Source: Phascolarctos cinereus
Taxonomy: Eukaryota; Chordata; Mammalia; Diprotodontia; Phascolarctidae
Direction of reading: 5' to 3'
Assembly (NCBI RefSeq): GCF_002099425.1
Contig: NW_018344185.1
Span: forward strand, 2,867,001-2,931,000
DNA: 64,000 bases
Translations under genes and position numbers: made by a program
Shown: in pieces, positions 1-11,234 of the stretch
Numbering within the stretch: the first letter of the stretch is position 1
Layout: the number at the start of each line of letters is the position of its first letter
The notes under the pieces: model-generated
Seen by the model: the letters and a program-made list of their open reading frames with translations, nothing else
Told to the model about the DNA's origin: nothing
Database searches by the model: none

Positions 1-543
1 ATACAGAAGTCTTGGTCCACATCCCCAAAAAGCTTATAGTCTCTTAGGAAGGAGAAGGTATAAACACTGGAAATAGTGATTTTAAAAACGGTTCAAGTCA
101 ATACAAGATGCATTAGCCTTAGAGACCCAACTGGCGTCTGCTGAGACCTTTTAGTGTGTATAAACTCCATCTTGTCCTGGAGTTGGTGAAAAGAAAAGTA
201 GATGTCCTGGAGGATGAAAAGACCCACCTATGAGAGCTTGGGGTGTTCCTGCCATTAACAAACCATGTCAATTACAAAGCCTGGATTTTGGCTTCTTTTG
301 GGATCCTAGCTCATCCTAGCTCCTGTCATGAAGTTAGGCACATATCCACACTAGAATGTTTTGGTGGCTTGCCCAACTTAGGGAATCCTGGGATCTAGGT
401 GAAAATTCTAATCCTCCTTCATCTTTCCACCTCACCAACAGTCTCCAGCCCAGTTACACTTTGATGTTCTTGGTGACTCTTTCTGGGGTCTCAGTGGAAA
501 ATGACTGCATAGAACCCTGGACTACAATGACTCATTCCTGTTA
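1..543. other. Intergenic, no gene seen; short L2 remnant
   Basis: About 25-80 resembles the reversed 3' end of L2 (agcttatagtctcttagga). The rest holds nothing I can assign. Confidence 0.35.
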
Positions 544-558
544 GGAGTACAGTGGAAG
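544..558 (+). repeat. Left target-site duplication of HAL1-like element
   Basis: GGAGTACAGTGGAAG, matched by GGAATACAGTGGAAG at 3786-3800. Confidence 0.75.
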
Positions 559-2458
559 GAGAGGATTCTGGGAAGAAGGCAGAGTAGGTCAGAAAATTCC
601 AAGCTCTACAGATTCACAAAATAGACAAAAAAAAAAAGAAAAAATAGTGCCTCAGTGTGAATATAGAGCAGTAAAAATAAACGAGAGTTGGGGCAGAACA
701 ATAGTTTTCCCAAGGAGAATGGAAGATAAATCCCAGGACTGGGGTTTGATCCTTGTGAAGCGTATACACCTTCAGGCTAGTTCTGCTGAAACAGCAAATT
801 GACAAGCCCCGGGGCTAGGGTTGGGAGGTAGCTTCTGCCCCAGCCACAGGAATTTTCACCTCTCCAGACAGTGTGGTGAGTCTGGTGTCTGAGCAGGGGA
901 AGATTGAGAGAACCTCCATTGATCCTCAATAAGGGATGCTGGGCCCAGCTGTACTGCCTAAATACTGCCCTGGGTGAGAAGGAACCATCACATGCCTGGT
1001 GAGTACAGAAGCAGTGGGGCAGAGACACCTCTGGCTGTGGACACTTACAGGAGAGCAGTTCTTGGTTTCAGTTCCAGGCCAGTGAGAGAACTGAAGGAGG
1101 ACCTGAGGCCATAGGAACCATTCCCCATACCCCAGCATTAGAGGTGATTACAAGTTGCTATTTTTTAAAAAATGAGCAGGTAAAGGTGAAAGAACCCAAT
1201 CACAAAAAGTTACTATGGGAACAGAGAAGACTGGGGTTCATCTTCAGAGGATACTGAAGCAAAAAAAGCCTCTCCTAACCCAAAGAGCAACATCAAATGG
1301 TCACCTGCCCCCCCAAAAAAAAAGAATTCATAGAAGAACTTTAAAAAGATTTAAAAATCAAATGAGAGAGATTGAGGAAAAACTAAAATAAACTAAAATA
1401 AAACAAAAAAGAACAACCAAGAAAAATAAGAAAATTTTGAAAAGAAAGTTAACTAAAAAAGGAGATCCAGAATTTTAAGGAAGAAAATGTGTCCTTGAAA
1501 ATTAGAACTAGACAAGGGGAAGCTAGCAAAGTTATGAGACCAAGAAATAATAAAACAAAATATAAAGAAAGAAAAAAAAATAGAATGTGAAACATCTCAT
1601 AAGAAAAAGAACTGATCTGGAGAACAGACCAAGAAGAGAAAACATAAGAATAATTGGACTACCTGAAAGCTATGATCAGAAAAAAAAAGAATCTTAATAC
1701 AATAATACAAGAAATAATTAAAAACATCCTAAAGTGTTAGAATAAGAGGGGAAAGTAGAAATAGAAAAATTACACCCAATCACCACCTCAAAGAGATCCT
1801 ACGAGGAAAACCTACAGGAATATCATAGGTAAATTCTGAAACCTCCAGCTCAAGGAGAAAATATTATGAGAAACAAGAAAAAAGCAATTCAAATATGATG
1901 AAGCCACAATGAGAATCACACAAGACCTAGCAATGGTTACACTAAAGGACCACAAGTCTTGGAAAACTATATATTGAAGAGCAAAAGAATTGGGGTTGCA
2001 GCTAAAAATATCATACCCAGCAAATTCAAGCATAATCCTGAATGAAAAAAAAATGGATATTCAATGAATTGCCAGACTTTCAGGATTTTATTGCAAAAAG
2101 ACCTGAACTTAATAGAAAAATTGACATACAAGATCCAAGAGAAATATAAGGTGAATGGAAGACTAATTACAAGGGACTCAATAAGGACATACTGTTTACT
2201 TTTTATACAAGGAAATGTAAACTATATCTCTAAGATTAGAATTAGTAATTGGGTAGGTTGAAAGAAAGATTGGGGTAGAACTAAGTATCATGTGATTCTA
2301 AAAAGTAATACCATCTAGGAAAAGGTAAAAAGAGTAATTATCTTATACAAATGAGGTGCTGCAAGAGGAAGAATTGACAGAGAAGAATTAGACAGGGGAG
2401 AAGGGCTGATAGTTCTGGAGCCCTACCCTCATTGGGAATGGGTTAAAGAGGGAACAAT

Positions 2459-2508
2459 ACATATATATATACATATATATATATATACATATATATATGT
2501 ATATATAT
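2459..2508. repeat. (TA)n microsatellite with CA interruptions
   Basis: Fifty bases of alternating TA with scattered acat steps, inside the HAL1-like element's 3' region. Confidence 0.85.
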
Positions 2509-2800
2509 CTAGAAGGGTATAAAAGTCTTCTAAATTCAGAAAGAAATAAAAGGCTAAGGGGATGGGGAGGGGAGAGTTTTAGAGGGAATCCTACTTAGAT
2601 CTGGGTTAAAGATACAACATTACATTTAGAAGGGAACAAAAGTCTTCTAAATTTTTAAGAAATAAGAGGGTGAGGGAATAGCATAAAGGGGGCAATGGGA
2701 TAAAGAAGGAACAACATATATATTTGGAAAACTATAAAAGTCTTCTAAATTCAGATAGAAATAAGAGGGCAAGGGGAAAGGGTGGTGGGGAGAAGATAAG
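2509..2800 (+). repeat. Three-unit tandem repeat in HAL1-like 3' region
   Basis: The 16-mer AAAAGTCTTCTAAATT occurs exactly at 2521, 2638 and 2736, each time followed by an A/G-rich stretch containing AGAAATAA and GGG runs. Unit spacing is about 98-117 bp. It suggests a minisatellite-like expansion within the element. Confidence 0.7.
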
Positions 2801-3059
2801 AGATCTTTGGTGAGGAAGTAGGTCAAAAGGGCAAGGTAGCAGGTAGTAGTAAAGTAGAGGAGTCAGGAGGGATAGTAAATAAGAGATATACACAAACAAA
2901 ATAAAGATTAGGAATAGAATTTATTAGGGAAAAAAGAATCATAATCTCAGACAAAGTTAAAGCTAAAATAGATTTAATCAAAAGAGAAAAATAGGGAAAC
3001 TACACTATATGTCAGCCATATTAATCATATTGTTTTAGACTATTTAAAATAACTAGACA

Positions 3060-3205
3060 GGGGCAGCTAGGTGGCCCAGTGGATAGCACACTGGCCCTGA
3101 AGTCAGGAGGACCTGAATTCAAATCTGGACTCAGATACTTGACACTTACTAGCTGTGTGACCCTGGGCAAGTCACTTAACCCCATTGCCTAGCGAAAAAC
3201 AAAAA
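3060..3205 (+). mobile_element. tRNA-derived SINE (WSINE1-like)
   Basis: Begins gggcagctaggtggcccagt, contains the B-box-like ttcaaatc and ends at an A-rich tail after cattgcctagcg. Flanked by ATAACTAGACA (3049-3059) and ATAAGTAGACA (3207-3217), a one-mismatch target duplication. It lies inside the HAL1-like element and is younger than it. Confidence 0.85.
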
Positions 3206-3354
3206 GATAAGTAGACAATATAAGGTTGGAATATTGCTGTGGTGTAGGAAATTATGAGTTGGTGGATTTAGAAAAATATGGAAAGACTTGGACTTATGAA
3301 GGAAGGTGTTAACCACCTTCAGAGAAATAGAGCACAAATAAGTATGGTATGGTC

Positions 3355-3500
3355 TTATATGAATGCATATGTATACATATGTATATGATTATAGATATCT
3401 ATATTGTGTAAATATATATGTTAATATGTATATATGTACATATATGTGTGTATTATATATGTGTATATATGCATATGCGTATGTGTATATGTGCTTAACT
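3355..3500. repeat. Purine/pyrimidine alternating AT/GT-rich low-complexity tract
   Basis: Runs of tatatgtatacatatg-type sequence. It generates long spurious open frames of Tyr/Met/Cys on both strands. Confidence 0.85.
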
Positions 3501-3785
3501 GTAGCCTTCTTGGGAGAGGGTAGGGGAGGAAGGGGGAAAAAAAAGAACAAAATAAAAAGTGCACAGCAGAGAACAAAACAAAATCTACTAGGAAGTAAAG
3601 AAAAAAGGGACAGGTCTGAACACAATGTGCAGTATTTACTATATAGGCTTTCTTGAAATGGAAATTTATCACTTTATATTTTGAATCTTCTTTTATGTTC
3701 TGCTGTGCACATGGAATTTTTTTTCTTTTCTTATTTTGTATTTAAGTTTAAAATAAAAAAATTGTCAAAAAAAAGAGAAAAAAAA

Positions 3786-3800
3786 GGAATACAGTGGAAG
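3786..3800 (+). repeat. Right target-site duplication of HAL1-like element
   Basis: GGAATACAGTGGAAG directly follows the element's A-rich tail and differs from the left copy by one base. Confidence 0.75.
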
Positions 3801-4386
3801 CACCTCAGACACAGGTGAATCTCTATTTTAAGTTGAATAATTTGTGATGTGTACAGTCATTGGGTTTTTTTTCCTTTCTTTCTTGGGGCCTTCACCTGAA
3901 TTTCCCAGATAGTTCTGGAGCTCAAGTCAATCCGATCTGTGAAAAATCTAGCTTTACAAAATACCACTTGGAGTGTGATGGTTTGCCTTGTATAAGGATT
4001 TACTCCTGGGCTGTCCAATATGAGGAGCTTCTCTAATGCACCAGAAACAGCTAATTTAACCACAATATGATTTACACACAGTACCAGAAACACATGTATT
4101 GTATCTAATGAGGCAAGGGAATGTACTGGCCTCAAGCCTCTGCCAGTGCACAGGGCAAATGGTCCCTACTGCCTTTCGGGGTGTTTGGCTTGATTCTTTG
4201 GGAAGATTCTTTGAATGGCTAAAAATGGTGGGATGAAAAAGGATTAAATCATGAGATGTGGTTTAATTGAACAGGACCTTAAGCCTGTGACTGTCAACTA
4301 TTTTTATGACTTGTATGCTTGTTTCTCAATAGACCGATGAATATGTGCACGTGCATAACCTGCATTTTGAAAGTGGTTGCTTTACT
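3801..4386. other. Unassigned intergenic stretch
   Basis: No repeat family or exon recognised. A 92-codon minus-strand open frame (4135-3857) resembles nothing I know and is treated as chance. Confidence 0.3.
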
Positions 4387-4640
4387 GAGGCAGCTAGGTG
4401 GTACAGCGGATAGAGCATTGGGCCTACAGTCAAGAAAACCAGAGTTCATATTTGGCCACAGACACTAGCTGTGTGGCCTTGGGCAAATCACGTAAACCTC
4501 TGTTTGCCTCAGTTTCCTCATTTGTAAAATGAGGATACTCACAGCACCTGCCTCCCAGGATTGTTGTGAGGATCAAATGAGATAATAATTGTTAGGCTCT
4601 TAGTACAATACCTGGCATATAGTAGATACTACAGCAATGT
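4387..4640 (+). mobile_element. CORE-SINE (MAR1/MIR-like)
   Basis: Has a tRNA-like head (gaggcagctaggtggtacag), the core gtgtggccttgggcaaatca, tttcctcatttgtaaaatga, and an L2-type tail ending acctggcatatagtag. Confidence 0.8.
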
Positions 4641-4782
4641 TAGCTGTTATTACTGATATGTATGCATATGTACACATATAAATAGATGTATGTGTGCTTA
4701 TACATATATACATATGTGTGTGGAGAGATGGATGGATAGAGTTTTCTTTTTCTCTTTTGAACAGACATGGGTTTTTTTTGGA

Positions 4783-4910
4783 TGTAAAGGAGGAAACCTG
4801 CAGCTTTGAGGCCACATGTGGCCCTCAAGGTCCTCAGCTGTGGCACTTTAACTTAACCTACTTGGATTCAGCCACATGTAGCCTCAAGGCCGCAGGTTCT
4901 CCACTCCTGA
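4783..4910. mobile_element. Foldback hAT-type nonautonomous transposon, eroded
   Basis: Inverted arms ggaaacctgcagctttgagg and cctcaaggccgcaggttctc surround two CCACATGT motifs. It belongs to the same family as 48646-48840 and 51672-51747; the outer CAGGGGTGGG ends are worn here. Confidence 0.6.
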
Positions 4911-5049
4911 TCTAGTCTGTTGCCATCTCTGTGAGGCTCTTTATGATTCCTATAGCTACTAGTGTTTCATATTGTTTAAACTTTGTATATATTTATATCT
5001 GTTCATGTTTCATGATAGAAAGTAAGCTACTTCAGACCAGGGACAATTT

Positions 5050-5600
5050 CATATTTGTCTCCTTGTCCCTAGGCCATCTCCTCTGCACTAGCTACTCTTC
5101 TCCCTAGGTTTCACTCTGTCTTGGTTTTTTTTTCTACTTATATAATGGCTTCTTCTCAGTCTCCTTTGCAGGATCTTCATCCAAGTCATGTCCTCTAGCC
5201 ACTGGTGTCCCACCTGGTTGTGTGCTGGGCCCTCTTCTCCCTCTATACTACTTCATCTGGTTATCTCATCAGCTCCCATGGGTTTATTGACATCTTGTGC
5301 TGAAGATTCTCAAACCTACCTATCCTGTCGTAACCTCTCTACAGACCTCTGATCTTGCTTCTCCAACTTCCTTTCAGACGTTTCAAACTGGATGTCCAGT
5401 AGACATCTTAAACTCAACATGTCCCAAACAGAACTCATTATTTTTCCCTGTAAATACCGCCCCCATCTTTTCTATTACTGCATCCTCCCAGTCCTCCAGA
5501 CTCACAACCTAGGAGTCATCCTGGGTTCCCCATTATTTCTCATTCCCCATATCCAAACTGTTGCCAAGCTCTGTCAATTTCAACTTTCCAGTATCTCTCA
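5050..5600 (+). mobile_element. L2 LINE fragment, reverse-transcriptase region
   Basis: Conceptual translation in shifting frames shows L2 RT features: a GVPPGCVLGPLL-like segment, then SNWMSSRHLKLNMSQTELII and NLGVILGSPL. It is broken by frame changes, an old fossil LINE. Confidence 0.75.
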
Positions 5601-6075
5601 AATATGTCCTCCTCTCTCCTCTGACACTGCCCAAGAGGTGGGATATGGTAACAGAAAAAGTCCTGAATAAAAGGGAAAAGGGTCCATCAGAACTGAAGAC
5701 CATCAAGCAAGGTATCTAGTCATGGTTAACATCCTGCAACAGGAAAAAGAGGTGGGTCCTATTTATACCAATTATCATAACATGTTTATTTGCTTTTTAT
5801 TGATGTATTTTGCTTTAACACACCAGTCACAGACACACCAATGACCCATTCCCAAAAGTATATTCTTTTAAACTGCTTCACAGAGTGACTGTACTCGAGG
5901 ATAAATAAATCAAATTTATAATTAAGATGTTCTGCTTTGGAGAAGTCCATTAATACCCATAAATATCATAATTCATTTGCATTTTCCCTAAAGCATATTT
6001 TAAATCCTGGGCTTTCTTGCATCTTTTGACACTGGCAACCGTTAACTTATGGATAATCTTTGCTTCAGAGTCACC
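5601..6075. other. Unassigned intergenic stretch
   Basis: AT-rich, no feature recognised. Confidence 0.25.
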
Positions 6076-6079
6076 ACTG

Positions 6080-6215
6080 TGTGGTGCAGTAGTGGTGAGT
6101 CTGAATCCCTGCTTTATCACTTGATCTCTGGACCTCAGTTTCCTCATTTGTAAAATGAGGGAATTGTATTAAAGGACTGCTAAGTCCACTTCAAGCTCTA
6201 AATTTGTGATCTTGG
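6080..6215 (+). mobile_element. CORE-SINE (MIR/THER1-like) fragment
   Basis: Contains cctcagtttcctcatttgta followed by aaatgagggaattgtatt and ttcaagctctaaat, the usual tail order of this SINE class. Confidence 0.65.
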
Positions 6216-6235
6216 TTTTCCTCTCATTGTTCTAG

Positions 6236-6345
6236 AAGCTTATTCTGTCTCTTTCACTAGTCTCTCTGTCTTTCTCTCTCCTCCACCCCCCTCATCTGTC
6301 TCTGTCTGTGTCTCTCTGTCTTTCTCCTCCCCCCAAACCCCCAAG
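6236..6345. repeat. CT-rich polypyrimidine tract
   Basis: Runs of ctctgtctttctctctcc with few purines. Confidence 0.75.
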
Positions 6346-6465
6346 GCTTTTGCCATGGTTCTCTACTCTCTCCGCATACAAACACACTCTCTCCTTGAAC
6401 TGTCTTCCAAGCTAGGAGCCATAGATTTTGAGTTTTAAGGCACCTTAAGGATCAATCATTTAATT

Positions 6466-6645
6466 TAGAGATTCTAAGCTTTTTTGTGACATGGACTATT
6501 TTGATAGTCTGGTGAAGCCTATGAACTCTTTCTCAGAATGATGTTTTTAAATGCATAAAATTAATTACAAAGGATTACAAAGGAAATTAATTATACTGAA
6601 GTTAGTTATCCAAAGAAAAAAGTAGTCCCTGGATTATGAACACCT
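6466..6645. mobile_element. hAT-like nonautonomous element (TTCTTAACC-type), fragment
   Basis: Shares gtgacatgga near one end, then tgtttttaaatgcataaaat and ttaattacaaaggattac with the copies at 16008, 44335, 48105 and 55393. Confidence 0.55.
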
Positions 6646-6649
6646 CTAT

Positions 6650-6771
6650 CATTTTACAGATGAGGAGGCTAAGGCACAAACAGGTTCCATGACTTTCTCA
6701 GTCACCTAGGTAAGAACTACTAGAGCTGAAATTTAAACCCAGACCTTTTGACTTTAAATGGTGATCTTTCT
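6650..6771 (-). mobile_element. MIR-like SINE, left half, split by HAL1
   Basis: attttacagatgaggaggct followed by a tttaaacccagaccttttga motif, minus orientation. It resumes at 7936 (actgcaccacattgcctctc) after the HAL1 insertion. Confidence 0.65.
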
Positions 6772-7924
6772 TTTTTTCTTAAATTTATTTATTTTTAGTT
6801 TTCAACATTCACTTCCACAAGATTTTGAATTCCAAATTTTCATCCCATCTCACACCTCCCCCACCCTAAGATGGCATGCATTCTGAATACCCCTTCCCCT
6901 AATCTGCCCTCCCTTCTGTCTCTCCCCACCCCCTTCTATTATCCCCTTCCCCTTCTATTTTCCTGTAGGGCAGGATAGACTTCTGTATCCCATTTCCTGT
7001 ATTTCTTATTTCCCAGTTGCATGTGAAAATATTTTTTTTAAACATGTGTTTTTAAAACTTTGGGTTCCAAATTTTCTCCCTTCCTCCCTCCCCACCCACC
7101 CTCATTGAAAAGGCAAGCCACTCAATACAGGTTATACATGTGCAGTTACGCAAAACACTTCCATAGTATTTAAGTTGTGAAAAACTAACTCTATTTCCCT
7201 TAATCCTATTCTGCCCTCTATTTATTCTATTCTTTCTTTTGACCCTGTTCCTCCTCAGAAGTGTTTGCTTCTGATTATCCCCTTTCCCAATCTGCCCTCC
7301 CCTCTATCATCCCCCTGCTCTCTTGTCCCCTCTTCCTCCCCTATTTTCCTGTAGGGTAAGATAGATTTCCATACCCAATTGAGTGTGTATGTTATTCCCT
7401 CCTTAAGCCAAATCTGATGAGAATAAGATTCACTCATTCCCTCTCACCTTCCCCCATTTCCCTTCCACTGTAAGAGCCTTTTCTTATCTGTTTTATGTGA
7501 GATAATTTACCCCATTCTACCTCTCCCTTTCTTCTTCTCCCAGTATATTCCTCTCTCACCACTTAATTTTATTCTCTAGGTATCACCCCTTCATCTTCAA
7601 CTCACTCTGTGTCCTCTATCTATCTATATCTATATGTACATACATATAATTTTTTCCCTCCAACTACCCTAATACTGACAAAGGTCTCATGGGTTACAAA
7701 TATCATCTTTCCATGCAGGAATGTAAACAGTTCAACAATCTTAATAAGTCTCTTATGATTTCTCTTTCCTGTTTACCTCTTCATGTTCCACTGGAGTCCT
7801 GTATTTGAAAGTCAAATTTTCTGTTTAGCTCTGGTCTTTTCATCAGGAATGCTTGAAAGTCCTCTATTTCACTGAATGACCATTTTTTCCCCTGAAGGAT
7901 TATACTCAGTTTTGCTGGGTAACA
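6772..7924 (-). mobile_element. HAL1-type LINE derivative, 3' part, with exact target-site duplication
   Basis: On the minus strand it runs from the end of an L1 ORF1-like region (about 7924-7740, rattatactcagttttgctg reversed) through a long G-rich 3' untranslated part with two similar aggaaaatag...gggcagattggg blocks to an A-rich tail (6772 side). An 11-bp direct repeat GTGATCTTTCT flanks it (6761-6771 and 7925-7935, no mismatch). It split a MIR-like SINE. Compare 35733-36392, the same 3' part in the other orientation. The 5' end is truncated. Confidence 0.78.
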
Positions 7925-7959
7925 GTGATCTTTCTACTGCACCACATTGCCTCTCCAGA

Positions 7960-8640
7960 CCTATACTGCCAAATGCCTAAAAGACATTTTGACTTGGTTG
8001 TCCCACTGACATCTGAAAGTCAACTTGTTCAAAACTGAGTTTATTATCTTTCCCCAAACCTTCTCCCTTTGTGACTTCACCATTTCAGCCAGCAGTATAC
8101 CATGCTGCTTATGTTTGACTGAAGCAAAAAGGGAAATTTTGTTGTTTTTTTTTGGTGAGGCAATAAGGGTTAAGTGACTTGCCCAGTCACACAGCTAAGA
8201 AGTGTCAAGTGTCAGGCTGGATTTGAACCCAGGTCCTCCTGACTCCAGAACCAGTGCTCTATCCACTGTGCCACCTAGCTACCTCAAAAATAAAATTTAA
8301 TAGGATGAAAGTAGAATCTTGAACCTGGGTTTAAAAAACCACGACTGCACAAGTATAGGATGAGAACTGGCTAGACAAAAATGAATGAAAAAGACCCCAG
8401 TGGTTATAAGCTCAATACAAATAAATGTGAGTGCTGTCTTTGACTCTTCCTTTCCTCTCACCTTTCATATCCGATCAGTTGCCTAGTCCTGCTAATCCCG
8501 CAGTCTCTTCTAGTCTGGCCTTGCCTTTCTATTTTCACTGCTGTCACTCAAGCAAAGGCTCTTATTCCAGTCTGCCTGTATTATTAGTACAGTTTCTCAA
8601 CAGAACACTCCTTTCCACCTTCAGAAGTCTGTCAAAAGAA
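7960..8640 (+). mobile_element. L2 LINE fragment, interrupted by a SINE
   Basis: 7960-8110 reads like the L2 segment tctgaaagtcaacttgttca then gagtttattatctttcccc; 8430-8640 continues with ttgactcttcctttcctctc and atccgatcagttgcc. The SINE at 8141-8285 and some unassigned bases (8290-8420) intervene. Confidence 0.6.
8141..8285 (-). mobile_element. tRNA-derived SINE (WSINE1-like)
   Basis: Reverse orientation: T-rich tail, ggtgaggcaataagggttaa, ggatttgaacccaggtcctc, ending ctatccactgtgccacctag. Confidence 0.85.
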
Positions 8641-8644
8641 TAGA

Positions 8645-8757
8645 TATAATCATAAGATTATAGTTTAGAATTGGAAGATACCTCAGAGGTCACCTTGTCC
8701 TACCCCATCAATTTACAAGTGAGAAAATGAGCCCAGAAATGCTAGGTGACTTATTCT
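8645..8757 (-). mobile_element. MIR/THER1-like SINE fragment
   Basis: attggaagatacctcagagg then caatttacaagtgagaaaat and ctaggtgactta. Confidence 0.5.
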
Positions 8758-9290
8758 CCATCTCAAATTTTTTGTGGTTTCCTCTCTAATAAAGTTCAAA
8801 CTCCCTTAGTAATTAAAGCACTGCACAATCTGGTTCCAGTCTACCTTTTTAGCCTTATCTTATGTTATTTACCTCCATGTACTTTGTTTCAACCAAACTG
8901 GACTGTTTCTATTTCTGGAGCACATTCCTATACTGTGCCTATCCTCAAGCTCTTCTCAATGTCTGCGATATTCTCCCTCCTCAATTCCTACATAATTATC
9001 AATCAGTCAGTCAATAAACATTTATGAAGCATCTATTGTTTACCCAGCCACTGTGCTGAGCACTGCTCCTCTTCTCCATTGCTAATCCCCTCCCCAGCTC
9101 AATTTGCCTGCTCTTTTGATGTACTTGTCACATGTATAATTATTCATGAATGTGTCATAGCCACATTCCAAGTTATAAGCTCAATACAAAGAAAAGACTT
9201 TTTTTTTAAACTTTATTACTTCCCAGGACTAGCATCCTGTTTGGTGCACAGTAGGTATTTAATACATATTTGCTAGGCTGAAATCTTGTT
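8758..9290 (+). mobile_element. L2 LINE 3' region with short reversed L2 end inside
   Basis: ctctaataaagttcaaactc and gcactgcacaatctggttcc match L2 3' coding sequence; 9200-9290 ends ggtgcacagtaggtatttaa. A reversed L2 tail (aatcagtcagtcaataaaca) occupies about 8998-9065. Confidence 0.6.
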
Positions 9291-9294
9291 TTTC

Positions 9295-9730
9295 ATAGTA
9301 AACCCCAGTCAAATTTAATACACGCCATTGCTAGCATCCACAACCAAATCCTAGGGTTTTACTTAACTAGAAATCATTCTTCACAATAGACATAGAACCT
9401 TGACTCCCAAATTTGATGATTATTTGTCTCCTTTTGGCATCAGCCTAGTAGTAGTTTACAACTCCTGGAGATTCTAGTCTCACCCTCTTTCCAATAGCTC
9501 TAGGGTTTAAATACCATCTGTTCAGGGTTTCTCAAGTAATAACACATATGCCAGTTGGGAGGAAGCAGCAGCACATATTATAGAATTCACTGTTCCAAGG
9601 TGTTAGGGATCTTGTCATACCTTTTGCTGACAAGCCCAGTTGTGTCTAAATGGGTGACTGACACAAGGGTAGCTGGCCAATGCTGATACTAAGCTCTTGG
9701 CTTAGATGGAAAACTATCACCGGGCTTCTC
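9295..9730. other. Unassigned intergenic stretch
   Basis: No gene or repeat recognised. Confidence 0.25.
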
Positions 9731-9734
9731 CAAG

Positions 9735-11230
9735 ACTGACTGATGATAATAACAGAGTTGCAGAGGTGGATAGGACCTCAAACCTTATCCAATCCACAAA
9801 TCCTTGTTATGGTGTCCCAACAAGTATGACTTCATTTGAAGATCTCATGGTGTAGTATGGCTAGCGTGCTGGACTTGGAATCAGGAAAATCCGAGTTCAA
9901 ATTCTACCTGACACTTACTAGTTGCATGATCCTAGGAAAGTCACTTTATCTCTTTGGGCCTCAGTTTCCTCACTTGTAAAATGAGAATATACTTAATGAC
10001 CTGTATGATTCATTCCAGCTCTAAATCTTTGATTCTATGATTTCCAGTGACAAGGAGCTCACTATCCCCCAGGGCAGTCCATCCCATTTTTAAACAACTC
10101 CAATTGTCAGCAAGTTTTTTCCCCATGTACAGCCCAAATCTATGTTCTTGCAATTTCCACAGGATGGTACTATTTCTTCCCTCTGGGACAAGCAAAACAA
10201 TTCTTTTTGTACTTTCAAGAACTTGAGGGCACATCAAGTCCCCACATTTCTTTTTTCCATTAAATATTCCCATTGAACTGATCACATGCTTGCTTTCCAG
10301 TTCCCTCACTCTTGTCCCTCTCTTCTGGATGCACTCTAGCTTAACACCTCTCCTAAAATGTGATCATTGGAATTGGGCACCATATCCCAAATGTGGTCTA
10401 AGGAGGACAGGCTATAAAGTGAACTTCTCTTGCTCAGGGCACTGCATTTTTATTAATGTAGTCTAGACACAATTACTTGTGTTGAGCTTATTAAAGCTAC
10501 CAGGTCTTTTTCACATAGATTTTTGTTTAGCAAATTTCTTCATTCTGTACTTGTGCAATTGATTTTTTTAAAACCCAAGTTCAAGACCCCACTTTTATCC
10601 CATTCTTATCTTTTCACGAGTCCATCATTTCAGCTTGTCACTATTGATTCTGTCATCCAGTCATAGTGAATCAGCTGTCCCTCCCAAAGTCTTGTCATTT
10701 GCAAATTTGATAAGCATGTCATGTGTATTTCCATCCATGTCACTGGTAAAAATCTTGAACAAGGCAGAGGCAAAAATAGAACCTTGTGGCATTTCACTAG
10801 AGACCTCCCTTCTAATCAGCCTTATTGTACAATAATACAGTCCATGTCAATCTTGTTCACAAGGATACGGAAATACATTGTCAAATGTTTTTATGAAATC
10901 CAAGTAAATCATATCCACTGAATTCCCCTTACCTACTTGATTTGTAACTCTGTGATCAACAAAGGATATGAGTTTAGCTCTGTATTATTTGTTAATAAAC
11001 CCATCACAGTGTTTAGATTACTCCTTACTTTCTATTCTGTTCACAAATCTATTCTAAAATTTGGCCAGATGGCACTATCAAGGTAACTGATCTATAATCT
11101 GATGTATCCACTGTCTTTCCTTTTGAAAAAAAAATTGGAATATATACCCATTTCCAGTTTTATGGCATGTTTGGTGCATCAGTCTTCCAAAGATCACTTA
11201 TAGTGGCTCAGCAACCACTTCCACAAATTG
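9735..11230 (-). mobile_element. L3/CR1 LINE, long antisense remnant
   Basis: The plus strand shows the reverse complement of CR1-type RT 3' coding sequence in order: caaggagctcactatccccc, tctggatgcactctagctta, catttgcaaatttgataagc, gaaccttgtggcatttcact, aaatccaagtaaatcatatc, aataaacccatcaca. The order parallels chicken CR1 read backwards. No frame is open. A CORE-SINE (about 9830-10015) is inserted. Confidence 0.75.
9830..10015 (+). mobile_element. CORE-SINE (MIR/MAR1-like)
   Basis: ctggacttggaatcaggaaa, ttcaaattctacctgacact, gggcctcagtttcctcactt, then gtaaaatgagaatatactt. Confidence 0.75.
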
Positions 11231-11234
11231 TAAT

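Larger units (their letters stand above)
559..3785 (+). mobile_element. HAL1-like LINE derivative, near complete, with target-site duplication
   Basis: The element starts like marsupial L1/HAL1 5' ends (gattctgggaagaaggcaga), passes an A-rich leader, and carries an L1 ORF1-type C-terminal region around 1600-2130 (TMRITQDLAMVTLKDHKSW, then AKELGLQ). It has a purine-rich 3' part and ends in an A-rich tail. No ORF2 (reverse transcriptase) is present, as expected for HAL1. The ORF1 frame is interrupted several times. A 15-bp direct repeat flanks it (544-558 and 3786-3800, one mismatch), which argues for a single retrotransposition event. A later SINE (3060-3205) sits inside. The family name is by resemblance; the terminal part after the SINE could belong to another L1 subfamily. 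Confidence 0.72.

Noticed and set aside
3363-3672. Tyr/Met/Cys-rich frames on both strands
   Set aside because: They arise from a TATG/TACA low-complexity tract; the same applies to 22432-22690, 26854-27266 and 38493-38749.
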